From the NCBI GenBank assembly GCA_963834965.1, contig CAWIEI010000035.1:1-64000 (forward strand): a stretch of 64,000 bases of DNA, written 5' to 3'. The translations under genes and the position numbers were made by a program. The stretch is from Fodinibacter sp963834965. Its GTDB lineage: Bacteria > Actinomycetota > Actinomycetes > Actinomycetales > Dermatophilaceae. Under the pieces are notes generated by a model that saw only the letters and a list, made by a program, of their open reading frames with translations, ran no database searches and was not told the origin of the DNA. This document shows, piece after piece, positions 1 through 8,772 of the stretch (positions within the stretch are counted from its first letter, which is position 1; each line of letters begins with the position of its first letter).

Positions 1-183
1 AAGTCGGATGAGGCAGTCGGTCCTCGACGCGGGACGTGGCACCGAACGTGGCGCGCGTACGGCCCGCGGATCCACCGGATCTGCGTCCGCCAGCGTCGAT
101 CACGGATGCGTCGACCGCTTGCGCGGCCTGAACCGGACGGCTGTGTCCGGTGCGACGTCCCTCGCCGAGGCAACCCCCCGAGT

Positions 184-1167
184 CTAGGCGACCGTGGAGG
201 GAACGTCTAAATCGGTCTCGGCAGCGGCATCTCGGGCCAGGGCCGCGCGGTCCAGGTCGCGCTCACCGAGCCGCACGGCAACGACGCCCGAGAGGAGCAC
301 GGCCCCACCGACGAGCTGCAGCACACCGGGCAGCTCGGCCAGCAGCAGCCAGGCGAAGAGCACCGCGAAGAGCACCTCGGTGAGACCGACGAACGACGCC
401 AGGGTCGACCCGAGCAGCCGGGCGCCGACGATGCCCAGCACGTAGGCGAAGGCGGCGGCGATGACCACCAGCTCGGCCAGCGCCAGCCAGGCGGGGATGC
501 CGGCGCCCGCCAGCTGCACGGTGGCGTCACCGACGTCCATCGGCAGCACCCCGACCAGCCCGAGCGCGGCGAGAGCCACGGCGCCGACGGCCAGGCCCAG
601 CCCGGCGAAGGCGGTCGAGGGGATCGCGGTCGGGCGGGCGGCGAGCACGTAGTGGCCGGCCAGGCCCGCGGCGGCGACGAGCCCCCAGAGCACGCCGGAC
701 AGCGGCGGGGTGGTCTGACCGGTGATGTCGAGGATGAGGGCGAGGCCGGCCAGGGCCAGCACGATGCCCACCCCGGTGAGGCGGTGCGGCCGCTGGCGGG
801 TGAGCGCCCACACCCACAGCACGACGAGCACGATGCCGAGGTACTCGATGAGCAGGGCGATGCCGACGTCCATGCGCGAGACGGCCTGGAAGTAGCCGAG
901 CTGGGCCGCCGCCACGGCGAGCGTGCCGTAGAGGGCGACCCGCGGCAGCTCTCGGCGAATCGAGCGCCACCGGCCGCGCAGGCTCCAGAGCGCGAACGGC
1001 ATCAGCAGGATGGCGGCGCCGGTGATCCGAGTCAGCACGACCGCACCCGGCGACCAGCCGGCCTGCATGAGCGACTTCGCGAACGGGCCGGACGTGCCGA
1101 ACGCGGCGCTCGACAGCAGCATCGCGACCAGGCCGACGCCAAGGTGCCTCTTCACGGCTTCGACCAT
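184..1167 (-). CDS. EamA family (DMT superfamily) permease
   Basis: Predicted membrane permease of the drug/metabolite transporter superfamily; the substrate cannot be told from sequence. The 327-residue protein has about ten hydrophobic segments in two EamA-type halves (roughly residues 10-140 and 155-295) and a short charged tail. The start MVEAVKRHLG is preferred over an in-frame ATG at 1248 because GGGAGGG lies just upstream and the extra 27 residues look non-coding. It is divergent from the CGNR-type regulator at 1264 with under 100 bp between the starts, a common regulator/target layout; the regulatory link is inferred. Confidence 0.85.
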   Translation of the reverse strand: MVEAVKRHLGVGLVAMLLSSAAFGTSGPFAKSLMQAGWSPGAVVLTRITGAAILLMPFALWSLRGRWRSIRRELPRVALYGTLAVAAAQLGYFQAVSRMDVGIALLIEYLGIVLVVLWVWALTRQRPHRLTGVGIVLALAGLALILDITGQTTPPLSGVLWGLVAAAGLAGHYVLAARPTAIPSTAFAGLGLAVGAVALAALGLVGVLPMDVGDATVQLAGAGIPAWLALAELVVIAAAFAYVLGIVGARLLGSTLASFVGLTEVLFAVLFAWLLLAELPGVLQLVGGAVLLSGVVAVRLGERDLDRAALARDAAAETDLDVPSTVA

Positions 1168-1263
1168 CGGTGTCCCTCCCGGGCGCGTGGCCCCGACTGG
1201 AATGTCAGGAGCAAAGTATGCTGTTGCCCATGACGGTATGCCCGCCACATGTCAGGAGTCAAG

Positions 1264-1828
1264 ATGGTTTTCACCCATGACACGGACCTGACCCTGATGC
1301 ATGCCGCCGCACTGGCCAACACCGGGCCGGCGCTCGGTGACGAGGACCGCGAGGAGCTGCCCGACCTGCCGGCGCTGCTCGCCTGGATGGACCGGTGGGA
1401 GTGGACCGGTGCCCGCCCCACGAGCCAGTCCGAGGTGGATGCCGTGCGCGCGCTGCGCCCGCGGCTGCGCGAGATCTGGCGTCGCGACGAGGACGGCCTG
1501 GTCGATGCGGCGAACGCCCTGCTCGAGGAGGGCCGAGCGCTCCCCCGGCTGGTGCGGCACGGCGCGTTCGGCTGGCACGTGCACGCCACCTCCGACGACG
1601 CCCCCCTGGCCCGCCGGATCGCGGTCGAGGTGGGCATGGCGCTGGTCGACGTGATCCGCACCGACGAGACCGAGCGCCTCAAGGTGTGCGCCGGCGACGA
1701 CTGCGAGGACCTGCTCGTCGACCTCAGCAAGAACCGGTCGCGCAAGTTCTGCGACGGCACCTGCGGCACCCGCGCCAACGTGGCCGCCTACCGAGCCCGC
1801 AAGGCCTCCACCGCCTGTCCGCCCCTGA
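1264..1828 (+). CDS. CGNR zinc finger-type transcriptional regulator, 3' end out of frame
   Basis: Small DNA-binding protein of the ABATE/CGNR family: an N-terminal ligand-binding-like region (about residues 1-130), then a zinc finger with cysteines in CAGDDC and KFCDGTCG and a basic tail ANVAAYRARKA. The usual CGNR signature reads CGTR here. Start 1264 (MVFTHD) has AGGAG five bases upstream; an in-frame ATG at 1249 precedes the ribosome site. The family normally stops just after the basic tail, but this frame stays open to 3102, antisense to prs. A TGA at 1826-1828 lies one base out of frame, so a one-base indel (real or sequencing) is the likely reason. The end given assumes that stop. Divergent from the EamA permease. 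Confidence 0.6.
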
Positions 1829-2423
1829 CGGGTGCCCCGCGCCCCTCCGCGGGAGGCGAGCACCCGGCATCCGGCGGGGTGGCTCGCGGAGCCAGGAGCA
1901 CTTCGCGGAATCAGGTGCTCGTCGCCGGGTCAGGATCGAGTACGGCCCTGAGCCGGCGAAGTGCTCCTCACGTCGCGATCCCCGTCGCAGATCGCTGCTC
2001 CGGTCGCAGATCCGTACTCCCGTGGTGTGCTGCTGCAGCAGCTCACATGGGGAGCAAGGCCACCAGTCGGGAGCAGCAACTACGCCAAGCCACCCGAGCC
2101 GGGTCGGGAGCGAACGCCGGGATGCCGCGGCGGACCAGGCGAAGCGGAAGGATGCGGGAGGCGAGCCGGCAAACAACAAGAGCGGAGCGGTGGGATGCCG
2201 TGGGCGAGCCGATGGACGGGTCCGGCGGCGGGTCCCACGCTCTGCGTGGGCGCGCCGGGTGCGCGCAGCGCGCGAGGTGCGGATGGTCAACGGCCGCACA
2301 CGGCATCCCCCCCGCGCAGCGGTCACCAACAAGGGAAGGTGCGCACGGCATCCCACCGGCGCCGCGGGTCACTTCACCTGTTGGTCGATGGTGCCCCGGC
2401 CGGACGGGCGCCGGCGGGCTGAG
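1829..2423. other. Non-coding stretch between CGNR gene and prs
   Basis: About 600 bp with no convincing gene. It holds a 13-bp inverted repeat (separate entry), two copies of GTCGCAGATC near 1985-2010, and two imperfect copies about 43 bp apart (from 2299 and 2342) of a unit starting CACGGCATCCC. The open frames crossing it have the composition of GC-rich noise. Confidence 0.5.
1894..1968. repeat. 13-bp perfect inverted repeat
   Basis: AGGAGCACTTCGC at 1894-1906 is exactly complementary to GCGAAGTGCTCCT at 1956-1968, with 49 bp between. It lies about 65 bp downstream of the likely CGNR stop and could be a terminator-like structure or a relic element. Confidence 0.6.
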
Positions 2424-3425
2424 TCAGGCGCGGCCGCCGAAGAGGCTCGTGACCGAGCCGTCCTCGAAGACCTCCTTGATCGCGGCACTGATGAGGGGGG
2501 CGATCGAGAGCACGGTGATGCCGTCGACCTCCTTCTCGGGCGGGATCGGCAGCGTGTTGGTGACGATGACCTCCTCCGCGGCACAGTCGCGCAGGCGCTG
2601 GACGGCCGGCTCGCTGAGGATCGCGTGGGTGGCTGCGATGACGACCGCCTTAGCGCCGTCGGCCATCAGCGCGTCGGCGGCCTTGGTGATGGTGCCGCCG
2701 GTGTCGATCATGTCGTCGACGAGCACGCACACCCGGTCGCGCACCAGGCCGACGACCCGGTTGGCCACCATCTCGTTGGGCCGGTTGATGTCGCGGGTCT
2801 TGTGGATGAAGGCCAGCGGTGCCCCACCGAGCCGCTTCGACCACTGCTCGGCGACCTTGATCCGGCCGGCATCCGGCGAGACGACCGCGAGGTCCTGGTC
2901 GCCGTACTTGGTGGCGACGTACTCGCTGAGGATCGGGATCGCCATCAGGTGGTCGACCGGGCCGTCGAAGAAGCCCTGGATCTGGTCGGTGTGCAGGTCG
3001 ACGCAGATCAGCCGGTTGGCCCCGGCGGTCTTGAACATGTCGGCCATCAGCCGGGCGCTGATCGGCTCGCGGCCGCGGTGCTTCTTGTCCTGGCGGGCGT
3101 AGCCGTAGAACGGCATGACCACGGTGATGCGCTTGGCGCTGGCCCGCTTGAGCGCGTCGACCATGAGCAGGTGCTCCATGATGCACTCGTTGATCGGGCT
3201 GGTGTGGCTCTGGATGACGAACGCGTCGGACCCCCGCACCGACTCCTCGAAGCGCACGTAGATCTCGCCGTTCGCGAAGTCGTAGGCACTGGTCGGCACC
3301 AGCTCGGTGCCCAGCTGAGCGGCAACCTCCTGGGCGAGACCGGGGTTGGCTCGACCCGAGAAGAGCATCATCTGCTTCTTCGGCCGCCTCCGGATGTTCG
3401 CGGACGGCGGTCGGTTGTGACTCAC
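2424..3425 (-). CDS. prs: Ribose-phosphate pyrophosphokinase (PRPP synthetase)
   Basis: Makes 5-phosphoribosyl-1-pyrophosphate from ribose 5-phosphate and ATP in the cytoplasm, feeding purine, pyrimidine, histidine, tryptophan and decaprenyl-phosphoryl-arabinose synthesis. The 333-residue length is standard. Visible motifs are LFSGRANPGLAQEV at the N-terminus, the flexible-loop region MPFYGYARQDKK, and the PRPP-binding loop VLVDDMIDTGGTI. Start GTG at 3425 (VSHNRPP) has GGAAGG upstream, and its GTGA contains the TGA where glmU would end after a one-base frame correction, suggesting translational coupling. An alternative start is the ATG just before LFSG. Confidence 0.95.
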   Translation of the reverse strand: MSHNRPPSANIRRRPKKQMMLFSGRANPGLAQEVAAQLGTELVPTSAYDFANGEIYVRFEESVRGSDAFVIQSHTSPINECIMEHLLMVDALKRASAKRITVVMPFYGYARQDKKHRGREPISARLMADMFKTAGANRLICVDLHTDQIQGFFDGPVDHLMAIPILSEYVATKYGDQDLAVVSPDAGRIKVAEQWSKRLGGAPLAFIHKTRDINRPNEMVANRVVGLVRDRVCVLVDDMIDTGGTITKAADALMADGAKAVVIAATHAILSEPAVQRLRDCAAEEVIVTNTLPIPPEKEVDGITVLSIAPLISAAIKEVFEDGSVTSLFGGRA

Positions 3426-4902
3426 TGGTGGGTACCTTCCGGAGTGGTCGGCTGCTCGGGTTCGGGATGCCGGGTTCCGGCGCGGCGGCCTCGGCGGCCT
3501 CGGCGGTCTTGGTGCCGGCGCGGGCGCGGGCCACCCAGCCGTCGATGTTTCGCTGGCGGCCGCGAGCCACGGCGATCTGGCCCGGGTCGACGTCGGTGGT
3601 GAGGGCTGACCCGGCAGCGACGTAGGCGCCGTCGCCGACCGAAACCGGGCTGACGACAACGGAGTTGGAGCCGACGAAGGAGTACCTGCCCACCGTGGAG
3701 TGGTGCTTGGCGACGCCGTCGTAGTTGGCGAAGATCGTGCCGGCGCCGATGTTGGCGCCCTCACCGATGGTGACGTCACCGGCATACGACAGGTGGGGCA
3801 CCTTGGCGCCCTCGCCGATGTCGGCGTTCTTGGTCTCGACGAAGCCGCCGATCTTGCCGCGGGCGCCCAGCCGGGTGCCGGGCCGCAGGTAGGAGTAGGG
3901 GCCGACGGTGGCGCCGGCGCCGATCACCGCGAGGTTCGCCACCGCCCGGGTGACCTGGGCCCCGTTCCCGACCTCGGTGTCGGTGAGCGTGACCTCGGGG
4001 CCGATCACGGCATCCGCACCGATGCTCGTGGCACCGAGCAGCTGGGTGCCGGGCAGCACGGTGGTGTCCTGGCCGATGCTGACGTCGACGTCGACCCAGG
4101 TGGTGGCCGGGTCGACGATGGTGACGCCGGCCCGCATGTGCGCCTCGCAGACCCGCCGGTTGAGCTCGCGCCCGACGGCCGCCAGCTGCACCCGGTCGTT
4201 GACGCCCTCGGTCTGCCAGAGGTCGCCGAGCACGTGGGCCCGCACCGGGTGGTTGCCGGCCCGGGCGATGGCGATGACGTCGGTGAGGTACTTCTCGCCC
4301 TGCGCGTTGTCGGTGCCGACGTGGGCCAGCGCGTCGCGCAGCACGTCGGCGTCGAAGGCGTAGATGCCGGAGTTGATCTCGGTGAGGGCGCGCTCGGCGT
4401 CGGTGGCGTCCTTGTGCTCGACGATCTTCTCGACCCGCCCGCCGTCGCCACGGACGACCCGGCCGTATCCGGTGGGGTCGGCGAGGTGGGCGGTGACGAC
4501 GGACACGGCACAGCCGCTCTCGGTGTGGGCCCGGGTGAGCTCGACCAGGGTGGCGCCGGTGAGCAGCGGCACGTCGCCGCTGGTGACCAGCACGGTGCCG
4601 GTGAGGTCGGCAGGCAGGGCCAGCAGCCCGCACTCCACGGCGCGGCCGGTGCCCTTGACGGCATCCTGGTCGGCGAAGACGAGGTCGGGGTCGATCGAGG
4701 CACACACCTCGACGACCCGGTCGCGCTCGTGGCGCACCACCACCCCCACGTGCCGGGCGCCGGTGGCCCGAGCGGCCCGGATGGCGTGGCCGACCAGGGT
4801 GACCCCGCCGATCGGGTGCAGGACCTTGGGAGTCGCGGACTTCATCCGGGTGCCCTCGCCGGCAGCGAGGACGATGACGGCGGCCGGGCGGGGGGTGCTC
4901 AC
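3422..4902 (-). CDS. glmU: Bifunctional UDP-GlcNAc pyrophosphorylase / GlcN-1-P acetyltransferase, 3' end frame-disturbed
   Basis: Catalyses the last two steps to UDP-GlcNAc, the peptidoglycan precursor. The N-terminal nucleotidyltransferase carries LAAGEGTRMKS; a left-handed beta-helix acetyltransferase follows from about residue 255 with hexapeptide repeats, ending VARARAGTKTAEAAEAA. Start GTG at 4902 (VSTPRPAAV) matches the usual N-terminus; an ATG at 4950 is possible. The frame lacks a stop at the expected place and stays open to 2650, 775 nt inside prs. A TGA at 3424-3422 overlapping the prs GTG is off by one base, so the end given assumes a one-base indel in the tail. The enzyme domains are intact. 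Confidence 0.85.
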
Positions 4903-5090
4903 GCGCGAGGGCTCCAGACGTGCTGCGGGGTGCCACGGGACGCCCGTCATGCTACCGGTCGGTCGCGGGGCGGCCGCAGGGCGGGCCGGGCGCGAGAGCC
5001 CACTGGGACGCCGTCCCGGCATCCGACACAATGGCCGGTACACCACGACGACAGGGCCACCCCGGCCGGTGTCCGTGAGAGGAGCAGGCG

Positions 5091-6500
5091 ATGACGGCGA
5101 CGGCGAACCAGGCGCGGGCGGAGTCCCGCGACGGGCGCAGCTTCTCGTTCACGGCGGGGGTCGACGACGGGGTCGCCCCGGGCGACATGGTGGTCGTGAC
5201 CACCGACAGCGGCGGCCGCGTGCTCGGCCAGGTCGTCGACGTGGCGGACCCGATCGGCGACGAGCCGCTCACCGGGTTCGGGGTCGTCATCGGCGGGCTC
5301 GGTGAGGGCGGCGGCGTGCAGCGCGGCGACCGGACGCCGTTCCGCGGTGCCTCCATGGCCCTGGCCCGCCCCGAGGAGCTCGGCGGCCTCGACGGCGCGG
5401 CGGCGGGCACGATGACCATCGGCGTGTGGCGCACCGGTGACGTGGGGGCACCGGCCAACCTGCGGGCGGGTGGGTTCAACCGACACACCTTCCTCTGCGG
5501 ACAGAGCGGCTCGGGCAAGACGTACGCCCTCGGCGTGCTGCTCGAGCGGCTGCTGCTGCAGACCGACCTGCGGATGGCCGTGTTCGACCCCAACGCCGAC
5601 TTCGTGCACCTCGGCAAGACCCTGCCGGGGGTGCGGGAGGCCGACGCGCAGCGGATCGCCGAACGCGACGTCAAGGTACTGCGCAGCGACTCCACCCGCG
5701 GTGAGGGCGAGGAGCCGCTGCGGATGCGCTTTCGCACGATGACCCGTCAGGCCCAGGCCGCGACCCTGCAGCTCGACCCGATCCACGACCGCGACGAGTA
5801 CAACGCCTTCATCAGCTTCCTCGCCCAGCTCGGCGGTTCCGACATGGGGCCGATGCTCCTGAGCCTGCGCTCCGGCACCCCCGGCCAGCAGGCGCTCGCG
5901 CGACGGATGGAGAACCTCGGCCTGCTCGAGTGGGAGGTCTGGGCCCGCGACCTGCCCTCCGCAGCCGACTTCGTCACCGGCGGCGACGGCGTGACCGTGA
6001 TGGACCTCGGCGGGTTCGGCGACCCGGCGGAGCCGATCGCGGTGTGCCTCGAGGTGGTCGACGAGCTGTGGGCGCAGCGCGACCGCCGCGTGCCGACCCT
6101 GCTCGTCATCGACGAGGCGCACAACCTGTGCGGTACCCAGCCGGCCAGCGCGGTGGCCCAGCGGCTGCTCGACCGCCTCATCCAGGTCGCTGCGGAGGGA
6201 CGCAAGTACGGCCTGTGGCTGCTGCTGTCGTCGCAGCGGCCCTCGAAGATCCACCCGCAGATCCTCAGCCAGTGCGACAACCTGATGCTGATGCGGATGA
6301 ACAGCCCCGACGACGTGGCCGAGCTGGGCCGCACCTTCGGGTTCGCGCCGAAGTCGATGCTGCGGGCCTCCAACGGCTTCGTGCAGGGCGAGGCGCTGCT
6401 GGCCGGCGGGTTCGCGCCGGTGCCGATGCTGGTGCAGATCCGCGAGCGGCTCACCCGGCAGGGCGGCACCGACGTGGCCGTCCCCCTCCTCGACGCCTGA
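5091..6500 (+). CDS. HerA-like helicase-associated ATPase (ATP-binding protein)
   Basis: Predicted P-loop ATPase of the HerA/FtsK superfamily, 469 residues. An N-terminal small beta-rich region (about 1-110) precedes the ATPase core with Walker A GQSGSGKT near residue 137 and Walker B LLVIDEAHNL near residue 340; SSQRPSKIHPQIL and a late arginine-rich segment fit the ring ATPase fold. Family members couple ATP hydrolysis to DNA or protein translocation; no NurA-type nuclease lies beside it, so its partner is unknown. ATG is preceded by AGGAG at good spacing. It is divergent from glmU and convergent with ptsI. Confidence 0.8.
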   Translation: MTATANQARAESRDGRSFSFTAGVDDGVAPGDMVVVTTDSGGRVLGQVVDVADPIGDEPLTGFGVVIGGLGEGGGVQRGDRTPFRGASMALARPEELGGLDGAAAGTMTIGVWRTGDVGAPANLRAGGFNRHTFLCGQSGSGKTYALGVLLERLLLQTDLRMAVFDPNADFVHLGKTLPGVREADAQRIAERDVKVLRSDSTRGEGEEPLRMRFRTMTRQAQAATLQLDPIHDRDEYNAFISFLAQLGGSDMGPMLLSLRSGTPGQQALARRMENLGLLEWEVWARDLPSAADFVTGGDGVTVMDLGGFGDPAEPIAVCLEVVDELWAQRDRRVPTLLVIDEAHNLCGTQPASAVAQRLLDRLIQVAAEGRKYGLWLLLSSQRPSKIHPQILSQCDNLMLMRMNSPDDVAELGRTFGFAPKSMLRASNGFVQGEALLAGGFAPVPMLVQIRERLTRQGGTDVAVPLLDA

Positions 6501-6551
6501 CCCGCCAAGGCATTTCCCGGATGCCGGGTGCTCGCGCCCGCTGTGACCTCG

Positions 6552-6615
6552 CCTACCCCTTGGTAGGTGACGCGATCCAAGCACCTACCAGGCGGTAGCC
6601 GACGTCAGGTAGGTG
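6552..6615. repeat. GGTAGGTG repeat cluster with hairpin
   Basis: TGGTAGGTG (6561-6569) pairs exactly with CACCTACCA (6582-6590) across a 12-nt loop. A third GGTAGGTG is at 6608-6615 and a partial CCTACCCC at 6552. It lies between two convergent genes, so it may be a bidirectional terminator, but no T-run follows and the extra direct copy would also suit a protein-binding array. Confidence 0.6.
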
Positions 6616-6673
6616 CAGGGATCGCCGTTCCCGGCAGCCGGCCGAGCACCATGCCGGATGCCGTGTGCGTGCC

Positions 6674-8365
6674 TCAGAGCAGGTCAGTGAGCTCCGCGCG
6701 GGCTCGGGAGCGCACGGCATCCAGCGCGTCCTTGGCCGTGTGTGCCTCGCGGGCGACGGTCGCGAGGCCTTGGCACTCGGGCAGCGAGTGCAGCGAGAGC
6801 GCCAGGCGCACCACCGGCACCTTGCTCGGTGCCATCGACAGGCTCGACACCCCGAGCCCGGCGAGCACCAGGGCCAACAGCGGGTCGCCGGCCGACTCTC
6901 CGCAGACACCGATCGGGCGGCCCACGCGCCGGGCGCCCTCGCAGGCGGCCGCGACGACGTCGAGCACCGCCGGTTGCCAGGGGTCGAGCAGGTCGCTCAG
7001 CTCGCCCTGCATCCGGTCGGCCGCCATCGTGTACTGCGCCAGGTCGTTGGTGCCGAGGCTGCCGAAGTCGACCTCGGCGAGCACGTGCGCGGCCCGAAGC
7101 GCCGCACCGGGCACCTCGATCATCACCCCGGCCTTGGGCAGGCCGTTCTCGCGCACCCGACGGGCGAACCACGCGGCCTCCTCGACAGTGGCCACCATCG
7201 GCGCCATCACCCGCACGTCGGCGCCGGTGTCCTTGGCGGCCACGGCGAGCGCCTCGAGCTGGGCGTCGAGCAGCTCGGGCCGCTCGGCCGACAGCCGCAG
7301 GCCACGCCGGCCGAGGGCCGGGTTCTCCTCAGGCCCCAGGTCGGCGAAGGCCAGCGGCTTGTCGGCCCCGGCATCCAGCGTGCGGACGACCACACGCCGG
7401 CCGCCGAACGGCGCGAACACCTTTCGGTAGATCTCCGCCTGCTCATCCACCGTCGGAGCCTTGTCGGCCGACAGGAAGACGAACTCGGTGCGGAACAGCC
7501 CGACCCCCTCGAGGTCGAGGGCACCAGCGGCCTCGGCGTCCTGCACCCCACCGATGTTCGCGAGCAGCGCGACGTGGGTGCCGTCGCGGGTGAGGCCCGG
7601 CCCCCTTCCGGCGGCGAGCGCCCCGGCCCGCTTCTCGCGCCGCAGCCTCTGCGCCTCGACCAGCGCGATGTCGGGGGCGATGGTGACCTCCCCGGTGTCG
7701 CCGTCGAGCGCCACCGGTGTGCCCGCCGGGATGCCGGTGGCACCGGAGAGCTGGACCACCGCCGGTATGCCCATCTGCGCAGCGAGGATGGCCGTGTGGC
7801 TGGTGCGTCCACCCGCCTGGGTGACGATGCCGACCACGAGGGAACGGTCGAGCGTGGCCGTCTCGGCCGGCGCGAGGTCCTCGGCGACGACCACGCTCGG
7901 CTCGGAGAAGTCGGGCACACCCGGTGCGGCGACGCCGAGCACGGCGGCGACGGCCCGTGACCCGACGTCGCGCAGGTCGGTGACCCGCTCGGCGAAGTAG
8001 CCACCGAGCGCCTCGAACTGGATGCAGTACTCCTCGACCGCGTTGGCGATGGCGGTGGCCCGGCCGCGACCGGCGGCCAGCTGCTTGTCGGCGGCCTTGA
8101 CCAGGCCCTTGTCACGGGCGATGAGCGCCGTGGCCTTGAGGATCTTCTGGGCGGTGTCGTCGGCGTGCCGGGCCTTGCCCTCGAGCGCCTGCGCGACGAA
8201 CTCGAAGGCCGCCTTCACGTCGGCCAGCGCCGCCTCGCGGTCATCGACGGCGGGCTCGTCGACCGGGGGCCGCACCGGCGGTGCGACCTGCACCACCGGC
8301 CCGTAGGCGGAGCCGGGGCTGACCCCGATGCCCTGCCGGGTCTCCGTCGCGGTCACCGCGGTCAC
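6674..8365 (-). CDS. ptsI: Phosphoenolpyruvate-protein phosphotransferase, PTS enzyme I
   Basis: Transfers phosphate from PEP to HPr, the first step of all PTS sugar uptake. The 563 residues show the N-terminal swivelling domain with the phosphohistidine motif GGRTSHTAI (about residue 190) and a C-terminal PEP-binding TIM barrel containing LFRTEFVFL, VRTLDAGADKPL and GTNDLAQYTMAADR. The GTG start overlaps the ptsH stop (GTGA), implying coupled translation in the order ptsH-ptsI. Length and motifs are normal for the family. Confidence 0.95.
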   Translation of the reverse strand: MTAVTATETRQGIGVSPGSAYGPVVQVAPPVRPPVDEPAVDDREAALADVKAAFEFVAQALEGKARHADDTAQKILKATALIARDKGLVKAADKQLAAGRGRATAIANAVEEYCIQFEALGGYFAERVTDLRDVGSRAVAAVLGVAAPGVPDFSEPSVVVAEDLAPAETATLDRSLVVGIVTQAGGRTSHTAILAAQMGIPAVVQLSGATGIPAGTPVALDGDTGEVTIAPDIALVEAQRLRREKRAGALAAGRGPGLTRDGTHVALLANIGGVQDAEAAGALDLEGVGLFRTEFVFLSADKAPTVDEQAEIYRKVFAPFGGRRVVVRTLDAGADKPLAFADLGPEENPALGRRGLRLSAERPELLDAQLEALAVAAKDTGADVRVMAPMVATVEEAAWFARRVRENGLPKAGVMIEVPGAALRAAHVLAEVDFGSLGTNDLAQYTMAADRMQGELSDLLDPWQPAVLDVVAAACEGARRVGRPIGVCGESAGDPLLALVLAGLGVSSLSMAPSKVPVVRLALSLHSLPECQGLATVAREAHTAKDALDAVRSRARAELTDLL

Positions 8366-8631
8366 TCCGCGTCGAGGTCGCGCGACAGGAGGGCTACCAG
8401 GCCGTCGAGCGCCGCGTCGGCGCCGTCGCCCTCGGCGGTGAGCACGACCTCCTCACCGTGGGTGGCGCCCAGGGCCATGACCCCGAGGATGCTCGTGGCG
8501 TCGACGGCGTCCTCACCGGGCCGGCCGATCTCGATGTCGAGGCCGGTCTCGGAGGCCTGTTCGACGAACAGGGCTGCCGGGCGGGCGTGCAGGCCGACGG
8601 ACGAGGCGATGGTGACGGTGCGCTGTGCCAT
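8362..8631 (-). CDS. ptsH: HPr phosphocarrier protein
   Basis: Small PTS carrier passing phosphate from enzyme I to sugar-specific EIIA. 89 residues with the active-site histidine in VGLHARPAALFV (about His15) and the conserved SILGVMALGA region holding the regulatory serine position. Start 8631 (MAQRTV) has AAGGAG seven bases upstream. It is the fourth gene of the fructose cluster and overlaps ptsI by 4 nt. Confidence 0.93.
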   Translation of the reverse strand: MAQRTVTIASSVGLHARPAALFVEQASETGLDIEIGRPGEDAVDATSILGVMALGATHGEEVVLTAEGDGADAALDGLVALLSRDLDAE

Positions 8632-8733
8632 GAAGGTGCTCCTTGGATGGGTCGTGGTGCGGCTGGTCGTGGTGCGGTGGGACCGTGCGGGTGACGCTAG
8701 GCGAACGGGTGGTGCTGTGGGGCGGGGTGCGGG

Positions 8734-8756
8734 CGGCATCCGGACGACGGATGCCG
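8734..8756 (-). terminator. Hairpin downstream of fruA made of two GGATGCCG-type octamers
   Basis: CGGCATCCG at 8734-8742 pairs perfectly with CGGATGCCG at 8748-8756 across a 5-nt loop. It lies 17 bp after the fruA stop on the transcribed strand, the expected site of a terminator or 3' stabilising hairpin. There is no T-run. Both arms are copies of the octamer found throughout the window. Confidence 0.5.
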
Positions 8757-8772
8757 TCCGCTCCCCCGCTGC

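Noticed and set aside
1395..3602. A 735-residue frame antisense to prs and glmU
   Set aside because: Composition is that of GC-rich shadow frames (Arg/Gly/Asp-rich), there is no ribosome site or domain, and it lies opposite well-identified genes.
4903..5090. glmS-type ribozyme or other riboswitch upstream of glmU
   Set aside because: The spacer is short, shared with a divergent gene and shows no conserved core.
3700..5094. A 464-residue frame antisense to glmU
   Set aside because: Shadow of glmU codon bias with Gly/Asp/Val-rich low-complexity sequence and no recognisable motif.
6501..6673. Mobile element in the repeat-rich gap
   Set aside because: The repeats are short and there are no transposase fragments or target duplications.
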